Below are positions 18,097 to 27,369 of a DNA stretch of 64,000 nucleotides, piece after piece. Made by a program: the position numbers and the translations under genes. Numbering within the stretch: the first letter of the stretch is position 1; every line of letters begins with the position of its first letter. The DNA comes from Alphaproteobacteria bacterium (GTDB lineage: Bacteria > Pseudomonadota > Alphaproteobacteria > Sphingomonadales > Emcibacteraceae): positions 1 through 64,000 of the forward strand of contig JAUIDN010000013.1 in the NCBI GenBank assembly GCA_030428615.1, given 5' to 3'. Under the pieces are notes generated by a model, which was not told where the DNA came from, made no database searches, and was given only the letters and a program-made list of their open reading frames with translations.

Positions 18097-18656
18097 CCAT
18101 AAAACGGCAACGATTGGTGGGGTTTGACCCGGGTCTTCGAAAAACCGGTTGGGGTATCATTGATGTTGAGGGATCACGATTAAGCCATGTTGCCAATGGC
18201 ATCATTAAAACGGACAATAATCTCTCGCTCGCAGAGCGTCTGGTGCAGCTTTATGACGGGTTGCATCAGGTGATCGTTGACTGGGAACCTGTGTCAGCGG
18301 CAGTTGAGGAAACGTTTGTTAATAAAAACCCCAACTCGACACTTAAGCTTGGGCAGGCACGGGGCATATCACTTCTGGTGCCAGCCATGGCGGGGATCAG
18401 CGTCGCGGAATATTCACCCAATCATATCAAAAAATCGGTGGTCGGGTCCGGTCATGCCGGTAAGGAACAGGTAACAGCCATGCTGGGGATTTTATTGCCT
18501 GGTGTCAAAATTATCGGCGAGGATGCGGGTGATGCGCTTGCGGTGGCGATCTGTCATGCCCATAGCGGCGGTGCGCATGGACGGCTTTCTGAGGCGCTTG
18601 ATCGTGCCAGTATAACGGGCGGCGGCGCCCAAATCATTATGAAGGGAACAAGGTAG
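18093..18656 (+). CDS. ruvC: Holliday junction resolvase RuvC
   Basis: A 187-aa RNase H-fold endonuclease that cuts Holliday junctions as part of RuvABC. The acidic catalytic residues are seen in [23 protein letters not shown] and the C-terminal [16 protein letters not shown]. It starts with GTG overlapping the yebC stop by 4 bases and shares one base with the GTG of ruvA, so yebC-ruvCAB is one unit. Confidence 0.95.
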   Translation: MTIKRQRLVGFDPGLRKTGWGIIDVEGSRLSHVANGIIKTDNNLSLAERLVQLYDGLHQVIVDWEPVSAAVEETFVNKNPNSTLKLGQARGISLLVPAMAGISVAEYSPNHIKKSVVGSGHAGKEQVTAMLGILLPGVKIIGEDAGDALAVAICHAHSGGAHGRLSEALDRASITGGGAQIIMKGTR

Positions 18657-19255
18657 TGATCGCAAAACTCCGCGGTGTGCTTGATAGTTTTGGTGAGGAT
18701 TGGTGTATTATTGACGTCGGCGGTGTCGGGTATCATGTTTTCTGCTCGTCGAAAACGCTTAATAACCTGAATGGGTTGGGTGAGGAAGTCATCTTGCATA
18801 TTGAAACCCATATCCGCGAGGATCATTTTCATTTATTTGGCTTTGTCACCGAACTTGAGCGGGACTGGTTCCGGCTTTTACAAACGGTGCAGGGCGTCGG
18901 TGCCAAGGTCGCGCTGGCCATTTTATCTGCGGTGAGTACGGATGAGCTTTCAAATTCAATTGCGGCACAGGACAAAGCGGTGGTGGGGCAGGCCAGTGGT
19001 GTGGGCCCCAAACTTGCCACTCGGATCGTGAATGAACTTAAAGATAAAGTAGCAAAATTTGCCATCACACCTTTAAAACCGGGCGGTGGATCGACGGATA
19101 AATCGTCCGCATTGGGAGATGCTGTTTCAGCGCTCACCAATCTTGGCTATCGGCAGGCGGAAGCCTATACTGCGGTTTCAAAAGCGCTCAATGATGGCGC
19201 CGAGGACGATGTTCAGGTGCTCATCCGGCTTGGTCTTAAGGAGCTTGGCAAATGA
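18656..19255 (+). CDS. ruvA: Holliday junction branch migration protein RuvA
   Basis: A 199-aa junction-binding protein that loads RuvB. It has an N-terminal OB domain ([16 protein letters not shown]), a helix-hairpin-helix domain ([14 protein letters not shown] and [19 protein letters not shown]), and a C-terminal domain after a Gly/Ser linker that contacts RuvB. It starts with GTG inside the ruvC stop, and its stop overlaps the ruvB ATG by 4 bases. Confidence 0.95.
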   Translation: MIAKLRGVLDSFGEDWCIIDVGGVGYHVFCSSKTLNNLNGLGEEVILHIETHIREDHFHLFGFVTELERDWFRLLQTVQGVGAKVALAILSAVSTDELSNSIAAQDKAVVGQASGVGPKLATRIVNELKDKVAKFAITPLKPGGGSTDKSSALGDAVSALTNLGYRQAEAYTAVSKALNDGAEDDVQVLIRLGLKELGK

Positions 19256-20310
19256 GCGATCAAGAAGAACGTCTTATTGCGGGCGGTGAAATGCAGGGGG
19301 ACTTCGACGCGTCACTTCGTCCGGCAACGTTGAAAGAATTTATCGGGCAGCGAAAAGCGTGTGATAATCTGAAGATTTTTATCGAAGCGGCAAAGGCGCG
19401 CGGTAAGGCGCTTGACCATGTGCTTTTTTTTGGCCCGCCCGGGCTTGGTAAAACAACACTTGCGCAGATTATGGCCCGTGAACTCGGGGTCAATTTTCGG
19501 GCGACAGCAGGGCCGGTTATTTCAAAATCAGGCGATTTGGCGGCGCTTCTGACCAATCTGGAAGAAAATGATATTCTTTTCATTGATGAAATCCACCGAC
19601 TTAACCCGGCAGTTGAGGAAATTCTCTACCCGGCGATGGAAGATTTTCATCTTGATCTAATTATTGGTGAAGGGCCGGCAGCCCGATCCGTGCGTATTGA
19701 CCTTCCGCCCTTTACACTGGTGGGGGCGACAACGAGGTCCGGTCTTCTGACCACTCCGCTTCGTGATCGGTTCGGTATTCCAACACGACTTAATTTTTAT
19801 GAACCCGAAGATCTTGAAAAAATCGTCAGCCGTGCGGCACGTGTGCTTGGCGTTGATATGACGAAGGACGGGGCCTTTGAAATTGCAAGACGGGCACGCG
19901 GAACACCGCGTATTGCCGGAAGATTACTAAGACGAGTAGCAGATTTCGCCCTTGTCGGCGGCGGCGGCGCTGTAACCGTTGAAATGGCAGATAGCGCACT
20001 CAGACGTTTGGAGGTGGACGCAAAGGGCCTTGATGCAATGGACCATAAATATCTTAAATGCATTGGCGAAAGTTACGGTGGTGGGCCGGTGGGAATTGAA
20101 ACATTGGCCGCAGCGCTTAGTGAGCCACGTGATGCGATTGAAGATATTATTGAGCCCTATCTTATGCAAATGGGATTAGTGCAAAGAACCCCGCGTGGAC
20201 GCATGTTATCGCCGCAAGCCTTTGAGCATATTGGCCTTAGGGCGCCAAAGGCATTCGATGCTGCGCAGCTCAATCTGCTCGAAAATGACAAAAAAAATAA
20301 AAATGACTGA
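19252..20310 (+). CDS. ruvB: Holliday junction branch migration ATPase RuvB
   Basis: A 352-aa AAA+ motor driving branch migration. It shows Walker [12 protein letters not shown], Walker [10 protein letters not shown], sensor I TTRSGLL, the arginine-finger region PLRDRFGI, and a C-terminal winged helix ending near RTPRGRML. It is the last gene of the ruv unit. The ybgC start lies inside its last codons. Confidence 0.96.
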   Translation: MSDQEERLIAGGEMQGDFDASLRPATLKEFIGQRKACDNLKIFIEAAKARGKALDHVLFFGPPGLGKTTLAQIMARELGVNFRATAGPVISKSGDLAALLTNLEENDILFIDEIHRLNPAVEEILYPAMEDFHLDLIIGEGPAARSVRIDLPPFTLVGATTRSGLLTTPLRDRFGIPTRLNFYEPEDLEKIVSRAARVLGVDMTKDGAFEIARRARGTPRIAGRLLRRVADFALVGGGGAVTVEMADSALRRLEVDAKGLDAMDHKYLKCIGESYGGGPVGIETLAAALSEPRDAIEDIIEPYLMQMGLVQRTPRGRMLSPQAFEHIGLRAPKAFDAAQLNLLENDKKNKND

Positions 20311-20749
20311 AATTTTGCCACATTCTGGAAATATTAAAGAAAATATACACTATTTTCCGTTACGTGTTTATTACGAAGACACAGATGTGGGCGGTGTTGT
20401 TTATTATGCCAATTATCTGAAGTTTATGGAGCGGGGACGCTCGGAAATGCTTAGGTGTCTTGGTATTGATCAAAAAGGAATGTTAGATTATAACAATTCC
20501 GAAGATGTTGGTTTTGTCGTAAAGCGCGCGGAATTAGACTTTAATAAGTCGGCCAAATTCGATGATCGTTTGATGGTTAGGAGCGAAATTATCAATCTTG
20601 GCGGCGCAAGCATAATAATCAAACAAACAATAACCAATGAAGAAGAAGTCCTGGTAACAGGGGTAATTAAAATTGCTGCAGTAGGCAAAGATGGAAAGCC
20701 AAAAAAAATATCTGAAGCGATTAGAAATAAAATTAAGATGATGAATTAA
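20303..20749 (+). CDS. ybgC: YbgC-type acyl-CoA thioesterase (tol-pal associated)
   Basis: A 148-aa hotdog-fold thioesterase with the 4-hydroxybenzoyl-CoA thioesterase signature [19 protein letters not shown], including the catalytic Asp. It heads the tol-pal cluster in most proteobacteria. The open frame extends back to 20195 inside ruvB, but the chosen ATG at 20303 (or 20285) fits homologues; the upstream part is ruvB read out of frame. Neither candidate start has a clear ribosome site, consistent with coupling to ruvB. tolQ follows after 26 bases. Confidence 0.9.
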   Translation: MTEILPHSGNIKENIHYFPLRVYYEDTDVGGVVYYANYLKFMERGRSEMLRCLGIDQKGMLDYNNSEDVGFVVKRAELDFNKSAKFDDRLMVRSEIINLGGASIIIKQTITNEEEVLVTGVIKIAAVGKDGKPKKISEAIRNKIKMMN

Positions 20750-20775
20750 TTAAAGTATTTTTTAGGGACGAGGAA

Positions 20776-21513
20776 ATGGCACAGGAAATAGCAGCAAGCC
20801 CGACACAGGTTGTTGATGCAGTAGACTTAGGCGGAACGGCGCCGGATTTTTCATTTTTCGGCATGTTCTGGCAGGCTGATTTTATTGTACAGTCAGTAAT
20901 GCTTATCCTGCTTGGTGCGTCTGTATGGTGCTGGGCGATTATCTGGGATAAACGAAAACGTCTTCGCGCCGTAAAGGCACGTGCCGATGAATTTGAAAGT
21001 GAATTCTGGTCTGGAAACAGCCTTGAAGACCTTTATGAGCGGACCCGCCACAATCCGGATCACCCGTTGGCAATGATTTTCGTGTCGGCGATGCGCGAAT
21101 GGCAACGTTCAACTGCAACAAGTACCGGCCGCATCGCCATGGGCGCGCAGGAACGAATTTACCGGGTTATGCAGGTAACCGTCAGCCGGGAAATGGAGCG
21201 GCTTGAACATTATTTGAGTGTGCTTGCGACGGTTGGTTCAACAGCGCCTTTTGTGGGTCTTTTTGGAACCGTATGGGGAATTATGAACAGTTTCCAGTCA
21301 ATTGCATCTTCCAATAATTCATCACTTGCGGTTGTTGCTCCCGGTATTGCAGAAGCGCTTGCGGCAACGGCAATGGGGCTTGTCGCGGCGATCCCCGCTG
21401 TTGTGGCCTATAACGTGCTTTCAAACGATCTTGGCAGATACGCCAACAGGCTAGAAGGGTTTGCAGAAGAATTCGGCACCATTCTGTCCCGTCAGATGGA
21501 TGAGGAGAGCTAG
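20776..21513 (+). CDS. tolQ: Tol-Pal system protein TolQ
   Basis: A 245-aa inner-membrane protein of the TolQ/ExbB/MotA family. With TolR it forms the proton-driven motor that energises TolA during outer-membrane constriction. Three membrane helices are visible (about residues 35-57, 150-175 and 190-212), with the family motif APFVGLFGTVWGIM. It has a short ribosome site (GACGAGGAA). tolR starts 2 bases after the stop. Confidence 0.95.
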   Translation: MAQEIAASPTQVVDAVDLGGTAPDFSFFGMFWQADFIVQSVMLILLGASVWCWAIIWDKRKRLRAVKARADEFESEFWSGNSLEDLYERTRHNPDHPLAMIFVSAMREWQRSTATSTGRIAMGAQERIYRVMQVTVSREMERLEHYLSVLATVGSTAPFVGLFGTVWGIMNSFQSIASSNNSSLAVVAPGIAEALAATAMGLVAAIPAVVAYNVLSNDLGRYANRLEGFAEEFGTILSRQMDEES

Positions 21514-21515
21514 TC

Positions 21516-21953
21516 ATGCAGATGCACGGAGCAGGCAGCAATGGCCGCCGTACAGGATTTGCCAAACGGCATCAGCAAATGAGTGATATTAACGTTACAC
21601 CCTTTGTGGACGTCATGCTTGTGCTGCTGGTGGTGTTCATGGTGACGGCACCACTTCTTACTGTGGGCGTGCCAATTGATCTGCCGAACAGCGAAGCCAA
21701 TAACCTGCCGGAAAATGATACACCGCTTTCGATCACGATTGATCAGGAAGGAAGAATTTATCTTCAGGACGAAGAAGTGGATCTGGAACAGCTAATTGCG
21801 CGCATTACGGTCATTTTTGAAAACCGTAAGGAAGACAGAATTTATGTTCATGGTGATCAGGGGGTTAATTACGGACGCGTGATGGAAGTTATGGGGATGC
21901 TGAATGGCAACGGTTTTTCGCGTGTCGCGCTTGTAACGGATCCTCCAAGGTAA
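21516..21953 (+). CDS. tolR: Tol-Pal system protein TolR
   Basis: A 145-aa ExbD/TolR protein. A cytosolic N-terminus leads to DINVTPFVDVMLVLLVVF, which contains the single membrane helix with the proton-carrying Asp. A periplasmic domain (residues 50-145) follows. Start and stop abut tolQ and tolA closely, so tolQRA is clearly one transcript. Confidence 0.95.
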   Translation: MQMHGAGSNGRRTGFAKRHQQMSDINVTPFVDVMLVLLVVFMVTAPLLTVGVPIDLPNSEANNLPENDTPLSITIDQEGRIYLQDEEVDLEQLIARITVIFENRKEDRIYVHGDQGVNYGRVMEVMGMLNGNGFSRVALVTDPPR

Positions 21954-21959
21954 GATTGA

Positions 21960-22772
21960 ATGAAAAATGCGCTTATCATATCCGGAATTTTTCACCTTTC
22001 GCTGCTGGTTTTTGCGGCGATGGATGTTCCGTGGTTTGATACCGTTGAAAATGCGGAAATGCAGGTGATACCAGTTGAAATGGTTGATATCGCCGAAGTA
22101 ACCAAAACGGTTGAAATCGCAAAGGTGCCTGAGCCGCAGCGCGACAAACCAAAGCCACCGGAAAAACAACCGGAACGGATGGCAGAACTTCCGCCACCAC
22201 CACCAAAAATGCAGTCTACGATGCCGCTGCCAACCCAGACGGCTGAAAAACCGGCAGAAAAACCAAAGCCGCCGGTCAAGCGCGCTGAAGCACCGCAGGT
22301 TCAACCGCGTTCGCGACCAAAGCCGCCGAGCCGGTATAGCGCGGACCGTATCGCCGCGCTTCTCAACAAAGTTCCTGAAAAAGAAAGTGTGATTGAAAGC
22401 CTTGCTGAAAGATTTGGTCCGCAGGAGCAGCAGGCGACATCATTGGATGTCCAGCGCCAAACCATGAGCATCAGCGCCGCGATCAGAAAAAAAATTGAAG
22501 ATCAATGCTGGAACCCGCCGTCAGGAGCTCTTGACGCGGGAAGCTTAAGGGTTACAGTGGTGATGTATCTGACACCCGATGGCAGCCTGGCAAGGACGCC
22601 AGTTGCGGAAGATTATGCCCGTATGGCAGGGGCGCAGAAGGTTGCCGCTGACAGTGCGCTTCGGGCCGTGCGCATGTGTGCGCCATATAGTGATTTGAAT
22701 TTGCCAAAAGAAATGTATGATCAGTGGCGTGAGATTAAAATGAATTTTGATCCGTCCGAGATGATTTCATAA
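21960..22772 (+). CDS. tolA: Tol-Pal system protein TolA
   Basis: A 270-aa inner-membrane protein linking the TolQR motor to the outer membrane. It has an N-terminal hydrophobic anchor (about residues 5-22), a long Pro/Lys/Glu-rich middle region (about 50-125, here proline-rich rather than the Ala-rich helix of E. coli), and a compact C-terminal TolA/TonB-like domain (about 155-265) with two cysteines, in QCWNPP and RMCAPY. The identity rests on position and domain order more than on sequence identity. Confidence 0.88.
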   Translation: MKNALIISGIFHLSLLVFAAMDVPWFDTVENAEMQVIPVEMVDIAEVTKTVEIAKVPEPQRDKPKPPEKQPERMAELPPPPPKMQSTMPLPTQTAEKPAEKPKPPVKRAEAPQVQPRSRPKPPSRYSADRIAALLNKVPEKESVIESLAERFGPQEQQATSLDVQRQTMSISAAIRKKIEDQCWNPPSGALDAGSLRVTVVMYLTPDGSLARTPVAEDYARMAGAQKVAADSALRAVRMCAPYSDLNLPKEMYDQWREIKMNFDPSEMIS

Positions 22773-22841
22773 TTATGCCAAAAACATATTATAAATACTA
22801 AAACAGACAGATGATTTTGATAAGACGAGTGGAGAATTAGC

Positions 22842-24182
22842 GTGCAAATGCTTAAGATTTTAATAGTTTCCCTGATTGGATTTGTTTCTGCGACGCTTAG
22901 TGCACAGGCCGTGATTGAAATTGATATCACGCGCGGTAATGTTCAGCCGTTGCCGATTGCGATAACGAGCCTTGTTGGCAGTGATCAGGAAATGACATCA
23001 AATGGTTCGGTGATGGAAATCGGCCAGCAAATCGCGCAGGTTGTTACAGCCGACCTTGAACGGTCCGGCCTGTTTAGCGCAATTGATCCACGGGCGTTTA
23101 TCAATTCCGCCAATGCTTCGCCAGTACCACAATTTGCCAACTGGCGTGCGGTCGGCGCACAGGCGCTGGTTACGGGAATTGCGGAGCTTGAAGAGGATGG
23201 CCGTGTCCGTGTTGAATTCCGCCTTTGGGATGTTCTGGCGGGAAGCCAGATGACGGGTTTAAGATATTATACTGCCCCAAGAAACTGGCGTCGGATTGCA
23301 CATCTGATATCCGATGCGATTTATAAGCGCCTGACAGGTGAGGATGGCTATTTTGACACGAGGATCGTTTATATATCGGAAAGTGGCCCTTATCTTGACC
23401 GTATTAAACGTCTGGCGATCATGGATCAGGATGGGTACAATCATAAATTCCTGACCGACGGTTCTTATATGATCCTGAACCCGCGTTTTTCGCCAACGTC
23501 GCAGGAAATTACCTATCTTTCATTTTATAACGATACACCGCGCGTTTATCTTTTCAATATTGATACAGGAAAATCGGAAATGCTTGGTGAATTTGAAGGC
23601 ATGACCTTCGCGCCGCGTTTCTCGCCGGACGGTAAAAAAGTGATCATGTCCAAGGCGGAAAACGGCAATTCCGATATATTCGCCATGGAACTGAGCACCC
23701 GCAGAATTCAGCGGCTTACATCGCATTCTGCCATTGATACCAGCCCCAGTTATTCACCATTCGGGCGTTATATAACATTTAACTCCGACCGCGGTGGATC
23801 GCAGCAGATTTACGTGATGGATGCCGACGGAAGCAACATAAAACGCATTAGTTTCGGTGATGGTCTTTATGCGACACCGGTTTGGTCGCCGCGTGGGGAC
23901 CTTATTGCCTTTACCAAACAGACGGGCGGTAAATTTTATATTGGTGTGATGCGCCCCGACGGCACGGGCGAGAGGATTTTGACGGAAAGCTACTTTGAGG
24001 AAGGACCGACATGGTCACCAAACGGGCGGGTTCTGATGTATTACCGCAAGTATCCATATGACAATAATGGCGGTGGCGGCGAAACCCAATTATGGTCGAT
24101 TGATCTGACGGGATATAACGAAAGACAGATTTTGACTCCACTTGATGGTTCTGACCCCGCGTGGTCACCATTAATGGAATAA
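22842..24182 (+). CDS. tolB: Tol-Pal system protein TolB
   Basis: A 446-aa periplasmic protein with a signal peptide (about residues 1-22, ending SAQA). It has an N-terminal alpha/beta domain and a six-bladed WD40-like propeller seen as repeated [24 protein letters not shown] and WSPNGRVL units. It contacts Pal. The start is taken as GTG at 22842 because GGAG lies 7 bases before it; an ATG at 22848 is the alternative. It follows tolA after 69 bases. Confidence 0.95.
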   Translation: MQMLKILIVSLIGFVSATLSAQAVIEIDITRGNVQPLPIAITSLVGSDQEMTSNGSVMEIGQQIAQVVTADLERSGLFSAIDPRAFINSANASPVPQFANWRAVGAQALVTGIAELEEDGRVRVEFRLWDVLAGSQMTGLRYYTAPRNWRRIAHLISDAIYKRLTGEDGYFDTRIVYISESGPYLDRIKRLAIMDQDGYNHKFLTDGSYMILNPRFSPTSQEITYLSFYNDTPRVYLFNIDTGKSEMLGEFEGMTFAPRFSPDGKKVIMSKAENGNSDIFAMELSTRRIQRLTSHSAIDTSPSYSPFGRYITFNSDRGGSQQIYVMDADGSNIKRISFGDGLYATPVWSPRGDLIAFTKQTGGKFYIGVMRPDGTGERILTESYFEEGPTWSPNGRVLMYYRKYPYDNNGGGGETQLWSIDLTGYNERQILTPLDGSDPAWSPLME

Positions 24183-24392
24183 TAATAAATTGATGATAAT
24201 AATAACGAATTGTTAGTAAAAGGGCGCTAAATAGCTATTTTTGTTGCTTGATTCCTGTATGATCTATGTTTATAGTCGGTTTAATTATATGGGTCGAGGG
24301 ATTGTATGATTGGTTACGCATGTCAATTCTTATGGGGAATGACGGTAGTTTTTGGAAAAAGATAAAAAGATAATTATGTGAAGGATCACTAA
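24183..24392 (+). promoter_or_regulatory. tolB-pal intergenic region, probable pal promoter
   Basis: A 210-base AT-rich gap separates pal from tolB, large for this cluster. The palindrome AAATAGCTATTT lies near 24227. A weak promoter candidate is TTGTTG (24241-24246) with TATGTT (24265-24270) at 18-base spacing. No open frame of note is present. An independent promoter would suit the high copy number of Pal. Confidence 0.35.
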
Positions 24393-24914
24393 ATGCTGAA
24401 TAAATTTTATGCAAAATTGTTAATTATGGCTGGGGCGGCGCTTGTACTAAGTGCTTGTGGCAACACAAATGACAGTGCGATGGATCAAACGCCTGCTGCG
24501 GAACCGGCACCAGCACCGGCACCAGCTCCTACGCCTGCACCAGCACCACGTGTTGATACAACAACTCAGGAATATCTGAATGATATTATGGGTGGCGGCG
24601 TTGAAGCAGATACTGTTCACTTCGCATTTGATCGTTACGATGTGGATGCGGAAGCACGCCGCATTCTGCAGGCGCAGGCTGAATGGATGAAAGCGAACCA
24701 AAGTGTGAATGTGGTTGTTGAAGGCCACTGTGATGAACGCGGCACACGTGAATATAACATTGCCCTTGGTGATCGCCGTGCAAACGCGGTTAAAAATTAC
24801 CTTGTTGCGATGGGCGTAGGTGCTTCGCGTATCCGCACTGTAAGCTACGGTAAAGAGCGTCCGATCAGCACAGATCACGCAATGAACCGCCGCGGATATA
24901 CACGCGTAAATTAA
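24393..24914 (+). CDS. pal: peptidoglycan-associated lipoprotein Pal
   Basis: A 173-aa outer-membrane lipoprotein. The signal peptide ends in the lipobox LSAC (lipidated Cys22). A linker of alternating Ala-Pro (about residues 33-50) spans to the OmpA-like peptidoglycan-binding domain with VHFAFDRYDVD and VVVEGHCDERGTREYN. It binds TolB and peptidoglycan. A terminator follows, so the first block of the tol-pal cluster ends here. Confidence 0.95.
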   Translation: MLNKFYAKLLIMAGAALVLSACGNTNDSAMDQTPAAEPAPAPAPAPTPAPAPRVDTTTQEYLNDIMGGGVEADTVHFAFDRYDVDAEARRILQAQAEWMKANQSVNVVVEGHCDERGTREYNIALGDRRANAVKNYLVAMGVGASRIRTVSYGKERPISTDHAMNRRGYTRVN

Positions 24915-24932
24915 TTTCGCAAGAATTTTAGG

Positions 24933-24973
24933 AATGCCCGTGCGACTAACACTGTCTCGCGGGCATTTTTTTT
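24933..24973 (+). terminator. intrinsic terminator after pal
   Basis: AATGCCCG (24933-24940) pairs with CGGGCATT (24960-24967), with further pairing of GCGA and TCGC inside, followed by a T-run to 24973. It lies 19 bases after the pal stop. Confidence 0.9.
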
Positions 24974-25006
24974 AGAGACAAGAATAAAACTGATACGGAG
25001 CGCTAT

Positions 25007-25897
25007 ATGTTGAACGGAGTTTTGGAAATGAGAAAAGGACTACTAAGCAGCCTTTTGACATTGTCTTTAGCGATTGTTGCTATTATGGGGATGGCGGATA
25101 TATCGCTGGCTCAATCGACCAGCCAGCGTCTGACCGCCATTGAAAAACAGCTCAATGCCCTTCAGCGACAGGTTTTCACGCCCGGTAGCCGTTTTCAGTC
25201 AGGTGACAATAATAACCGTAATAATACCGTAACCACTGCGCCGGTTGATGTTCCTGTTGGCTCCGAAGGGGCGCTCATTGCGGATATCAATATTCGGATT
25301 TCTGAACTTGAAACCCAGCTTCGCCAGCTAACCGGGCAGATTGAAGAAGCAAACTTCAAAATGAATACCCTGACCCGCAAGCTCGAAACCATGGAAAAAG
25401 ACTATGAATTTCGCTTCACCGAAATAGAACGCGCCGGAGGCGGTATCGGAGGAGCTATGCCTGTTGCGCAGGGCGGTGCTGCCCTGCCGGCCGCGGGTGC
25501 ACCATTACCCGCTGGCACCGCGAAACAGCAATATGATTATGCCTACGGACTTGTATCAAATGCTCAATATGAACAGGCAGAGGTCAGCTTCCGGGCCTTC
25601 CTGCAGGAACACCCGGAAGATGAGCTTGCCGGTAACGCACAATACTGGCTTGGTCAGACTTACTATGCGCGTGGAAATTATGCGGACGCAACCCGCACGT
25701 TTCTGGAAGGGATGAGCAAATATCCCGAAAGCACGAAAGCACCAGCATATTTACTGAAGGTTGGGATGTCGCTTAATCTGCTTGGGGAGAAAACGGAGGC
25801 CTGTGAAGTTTACCGTGAACTGAACGCGCGTTTTCCCGATAGTCCGGAAAATACCCGCATGCGACCCGCTGAAGAAAGAAAAGCAGGATGCAGTTAG
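25007..25897 (+). CDS. cpoB: Tol-Pal associated protein CpoB (YbgF)
   Basis: A 296-aa periplasmic protein that coordinates peptidoglycan synthesis with outer-membrane constriction. A signal peptide ends near SLAQ. An N-terminal trimerising coiled coil follows (about 35-145), then an Ala/Gly/Pro linker and a C-terminal TPR domain (about 175-296) with QYDYAYGLVSNAQYEQAE and AQYWLGQTYYARGNYADA repeats. The start at 25007 has CGGAG 6 bases upstream; an ATG at 25028 is also possible. tilS overlaps its end by 10 bases. Confidence 0.92.
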   Translation: MLNGVLEMRKGLLSSLLTLSLAIVAIMGMADISLAQSTSQRLTAIEKQLNALQRQVFTPGSRFQSGDNNNRNNTVTTAPVDVPVGSEGALIADINIRISELETQLRQLTGQIEEANFKMNTLTRKLETMEKDYEFRFTEIERAGGGIGGAMPVAQGGAALPAAGAPLPAGTAKQQYDYAYGLVSNAQYEQAEVSFRAFLQEHPEDELAGNAQYWLGQTYYARGNYADATRTFLEGMSKYPESTKAPAYLLKVGMSLNLLGEKTEACEVYRELNARFPDSPENTRMRPAEERKAGCS

Positions 25898-27228
25898 AGG
25901 GACGCGACGAGCACGCCCCACTTTCATCTGAAGAGTTCAATGACATCATGAACACCATCGATATCGGTGGTGCGGATCACATTGCGGTTGCTGTTTCCGG
26001 CGGCGGAGACAGTATGGCATTGGCAATTTTACTAAAGGAATGGTGCGGCCAAAAGGGGATTAAGCTTTCGGCGCTTACGGTTGATCATGGCCTTCGTGAA
26101 GCGTCCAAAAGGGAAGTGTTACGTGTAGAGGATTGGTTAAATAAGCGCTCTATTGACTGTGAAATTCTGACATGGGCAGGGAGCAAACCACAAAGCAATA
26201 TTCAGGATGAGGCACGGACCGAACGATACAGGTTGCTCGGCGATTGGTGTTCTGAAAACGGTGTTGAGAATTTGTTTCTCGCCCATCATAAGGATGACCA
26301 GGCGGAAACCTTTCTCATGCGGTTGATCCGTGGCAGCGGTGTTGATGGGTTGGCCGCCATGGATGTGACAAATGAACTGCATAGACTGCATAGCGCGTCA
26401 GATAGTGGCGGGCTAAAATTACACCGGCCATTATTGGATGTTCCAAAAGTCCGGTTGATGGCGTTGCTTAAAAAAGAAGACGTGGAATGGATTGACGATC
26501 CCAGCAATGAAGATGAAAAATACCTTCGGGTGCAGGTTCGAAATCTTTTTAAAAATATCAAAATTGATGGTTTTAATGTGGAACGTCTTTCTTCTACCGC
26601 GAAGCGCATGAGACGTGTTCGCTCACTGCTTGAGGACCTCACCCTTCGGGCCGAATCGGATTATGTGGATTATAATCCGTTGGGTTTCGCCGCCCTGAAC
26701 CCGGCATTTGCGAATGTACTGCATGAAGAAATTTCCTTAAGGCTTTTGTCAAAAATTCTCAAAAAAATAAGTGGCAATCAATATCCGCCCCGACATGGCA
26801 AACTTGAGACGCTTTTTGATAAATTAAAAAAAGGCGAATTTGTCGCGCAGACCTTACTTGGAACAATCCTGTTTTTGAGCGGTGATGAAAATATCATTGT
26901 TGCCCGCGAAGCAAGTGCAATTAACGAGAAAATCAATATTTCGGATATGGAACAATTACTATGGGACAACAGGTTTTTAATTGATGTCACGGGCAGAGAG
27001 GGTTTTATTTCACCAATAAAGGCCCCCTATCTGAAGGCCATTTATAATAATCCAGAATTTAAAGAGCGTTTAACGGGTATTTTTGAGAGCGCACATTTCA
27101 GAGACAGAATTATGCCATCTTTGCCGTGTATCGTTACAGAGAATGGTGAGATTTATTTGCCGGATATGCTCTTACAGTTGGTGGGAATGACCGATTTAGG
27201 TGGATTTTCAGCTATATTTAAGGAATAA
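25888..27228 (+). CDS. tilS: tRNA(Ile)-lysidine synthetase
   Basis: A 446-aa N-type ATP pyrophosphatase that modifies C34 of the AUA-reading tRNA-Ile to lysidine, so it should be essential. The PP-loop SGGGDSMAL lies near residue 35, with further family motifs VDHGLREAS and LAHHKDDQAETFLMRLIRGSG. The C-terminal half (about 230-446) is divergent, as is common for the alphaproteobacterial form. It overlaps cpoB by 10 bases and precedes ftsH, a pairing seen in many proteobacteria. Confidence 0.93.
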   Translation: MQLEGRDEHAPLSSEEFNDIMNTIDIGGADHIAVAVSGGGDSMALAILLKEWCGQKGIKLSALTVDHGLREASKREVLRVEDWLNKRSIDCEILTWAGSKPQSNIQDEARTERYRLLGDWCSENGVENLFLAHHKDDQAETFLMRLIRGSGVDGLAAMDVTNELHRLHSASDSGGLKLHRPLLDVPKVRLMALLKKEDVEWIDDPSNEDEKYLRVQVRNLFKNIKIDGFNVERLSSTAKRMRRVRSLLEDLTLRAESDYVDYNPLGFAALNPAFANVLHEEISLRLLSKILKKISGNQYPPRHGKLETLFDKLKKGEFVAQTLLGTILFLSGDENIIVAREASAINEKINISDMEQLLWDNRFLIDVTGREGFISPIKAPYLKAIYNNPEFKERLTGIFESAHFRDRIMPSLPCIVTENGEIYLPDMLLQLVGMTDLGGFSAIFKE

Positions 27229-27369
27229 AGTCTACCATTGTAATATTCAGAGAAAATAGGAATATTACCGATAATAATTGAATATTCAGCTTGTTTCAAA
27301 ATAAATTGCACCTATCTAATGATTATGAAACAATGATGTTTGAATATCAGATACTTAAATAAAGGTTCA

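Noticed and set aside
24500-24548. Short tandem repeat CCAGCACCGGCA-like in pal
   Set aside because: It encodes the Ala-Pro linker of Pal, a normal feature of the protein.
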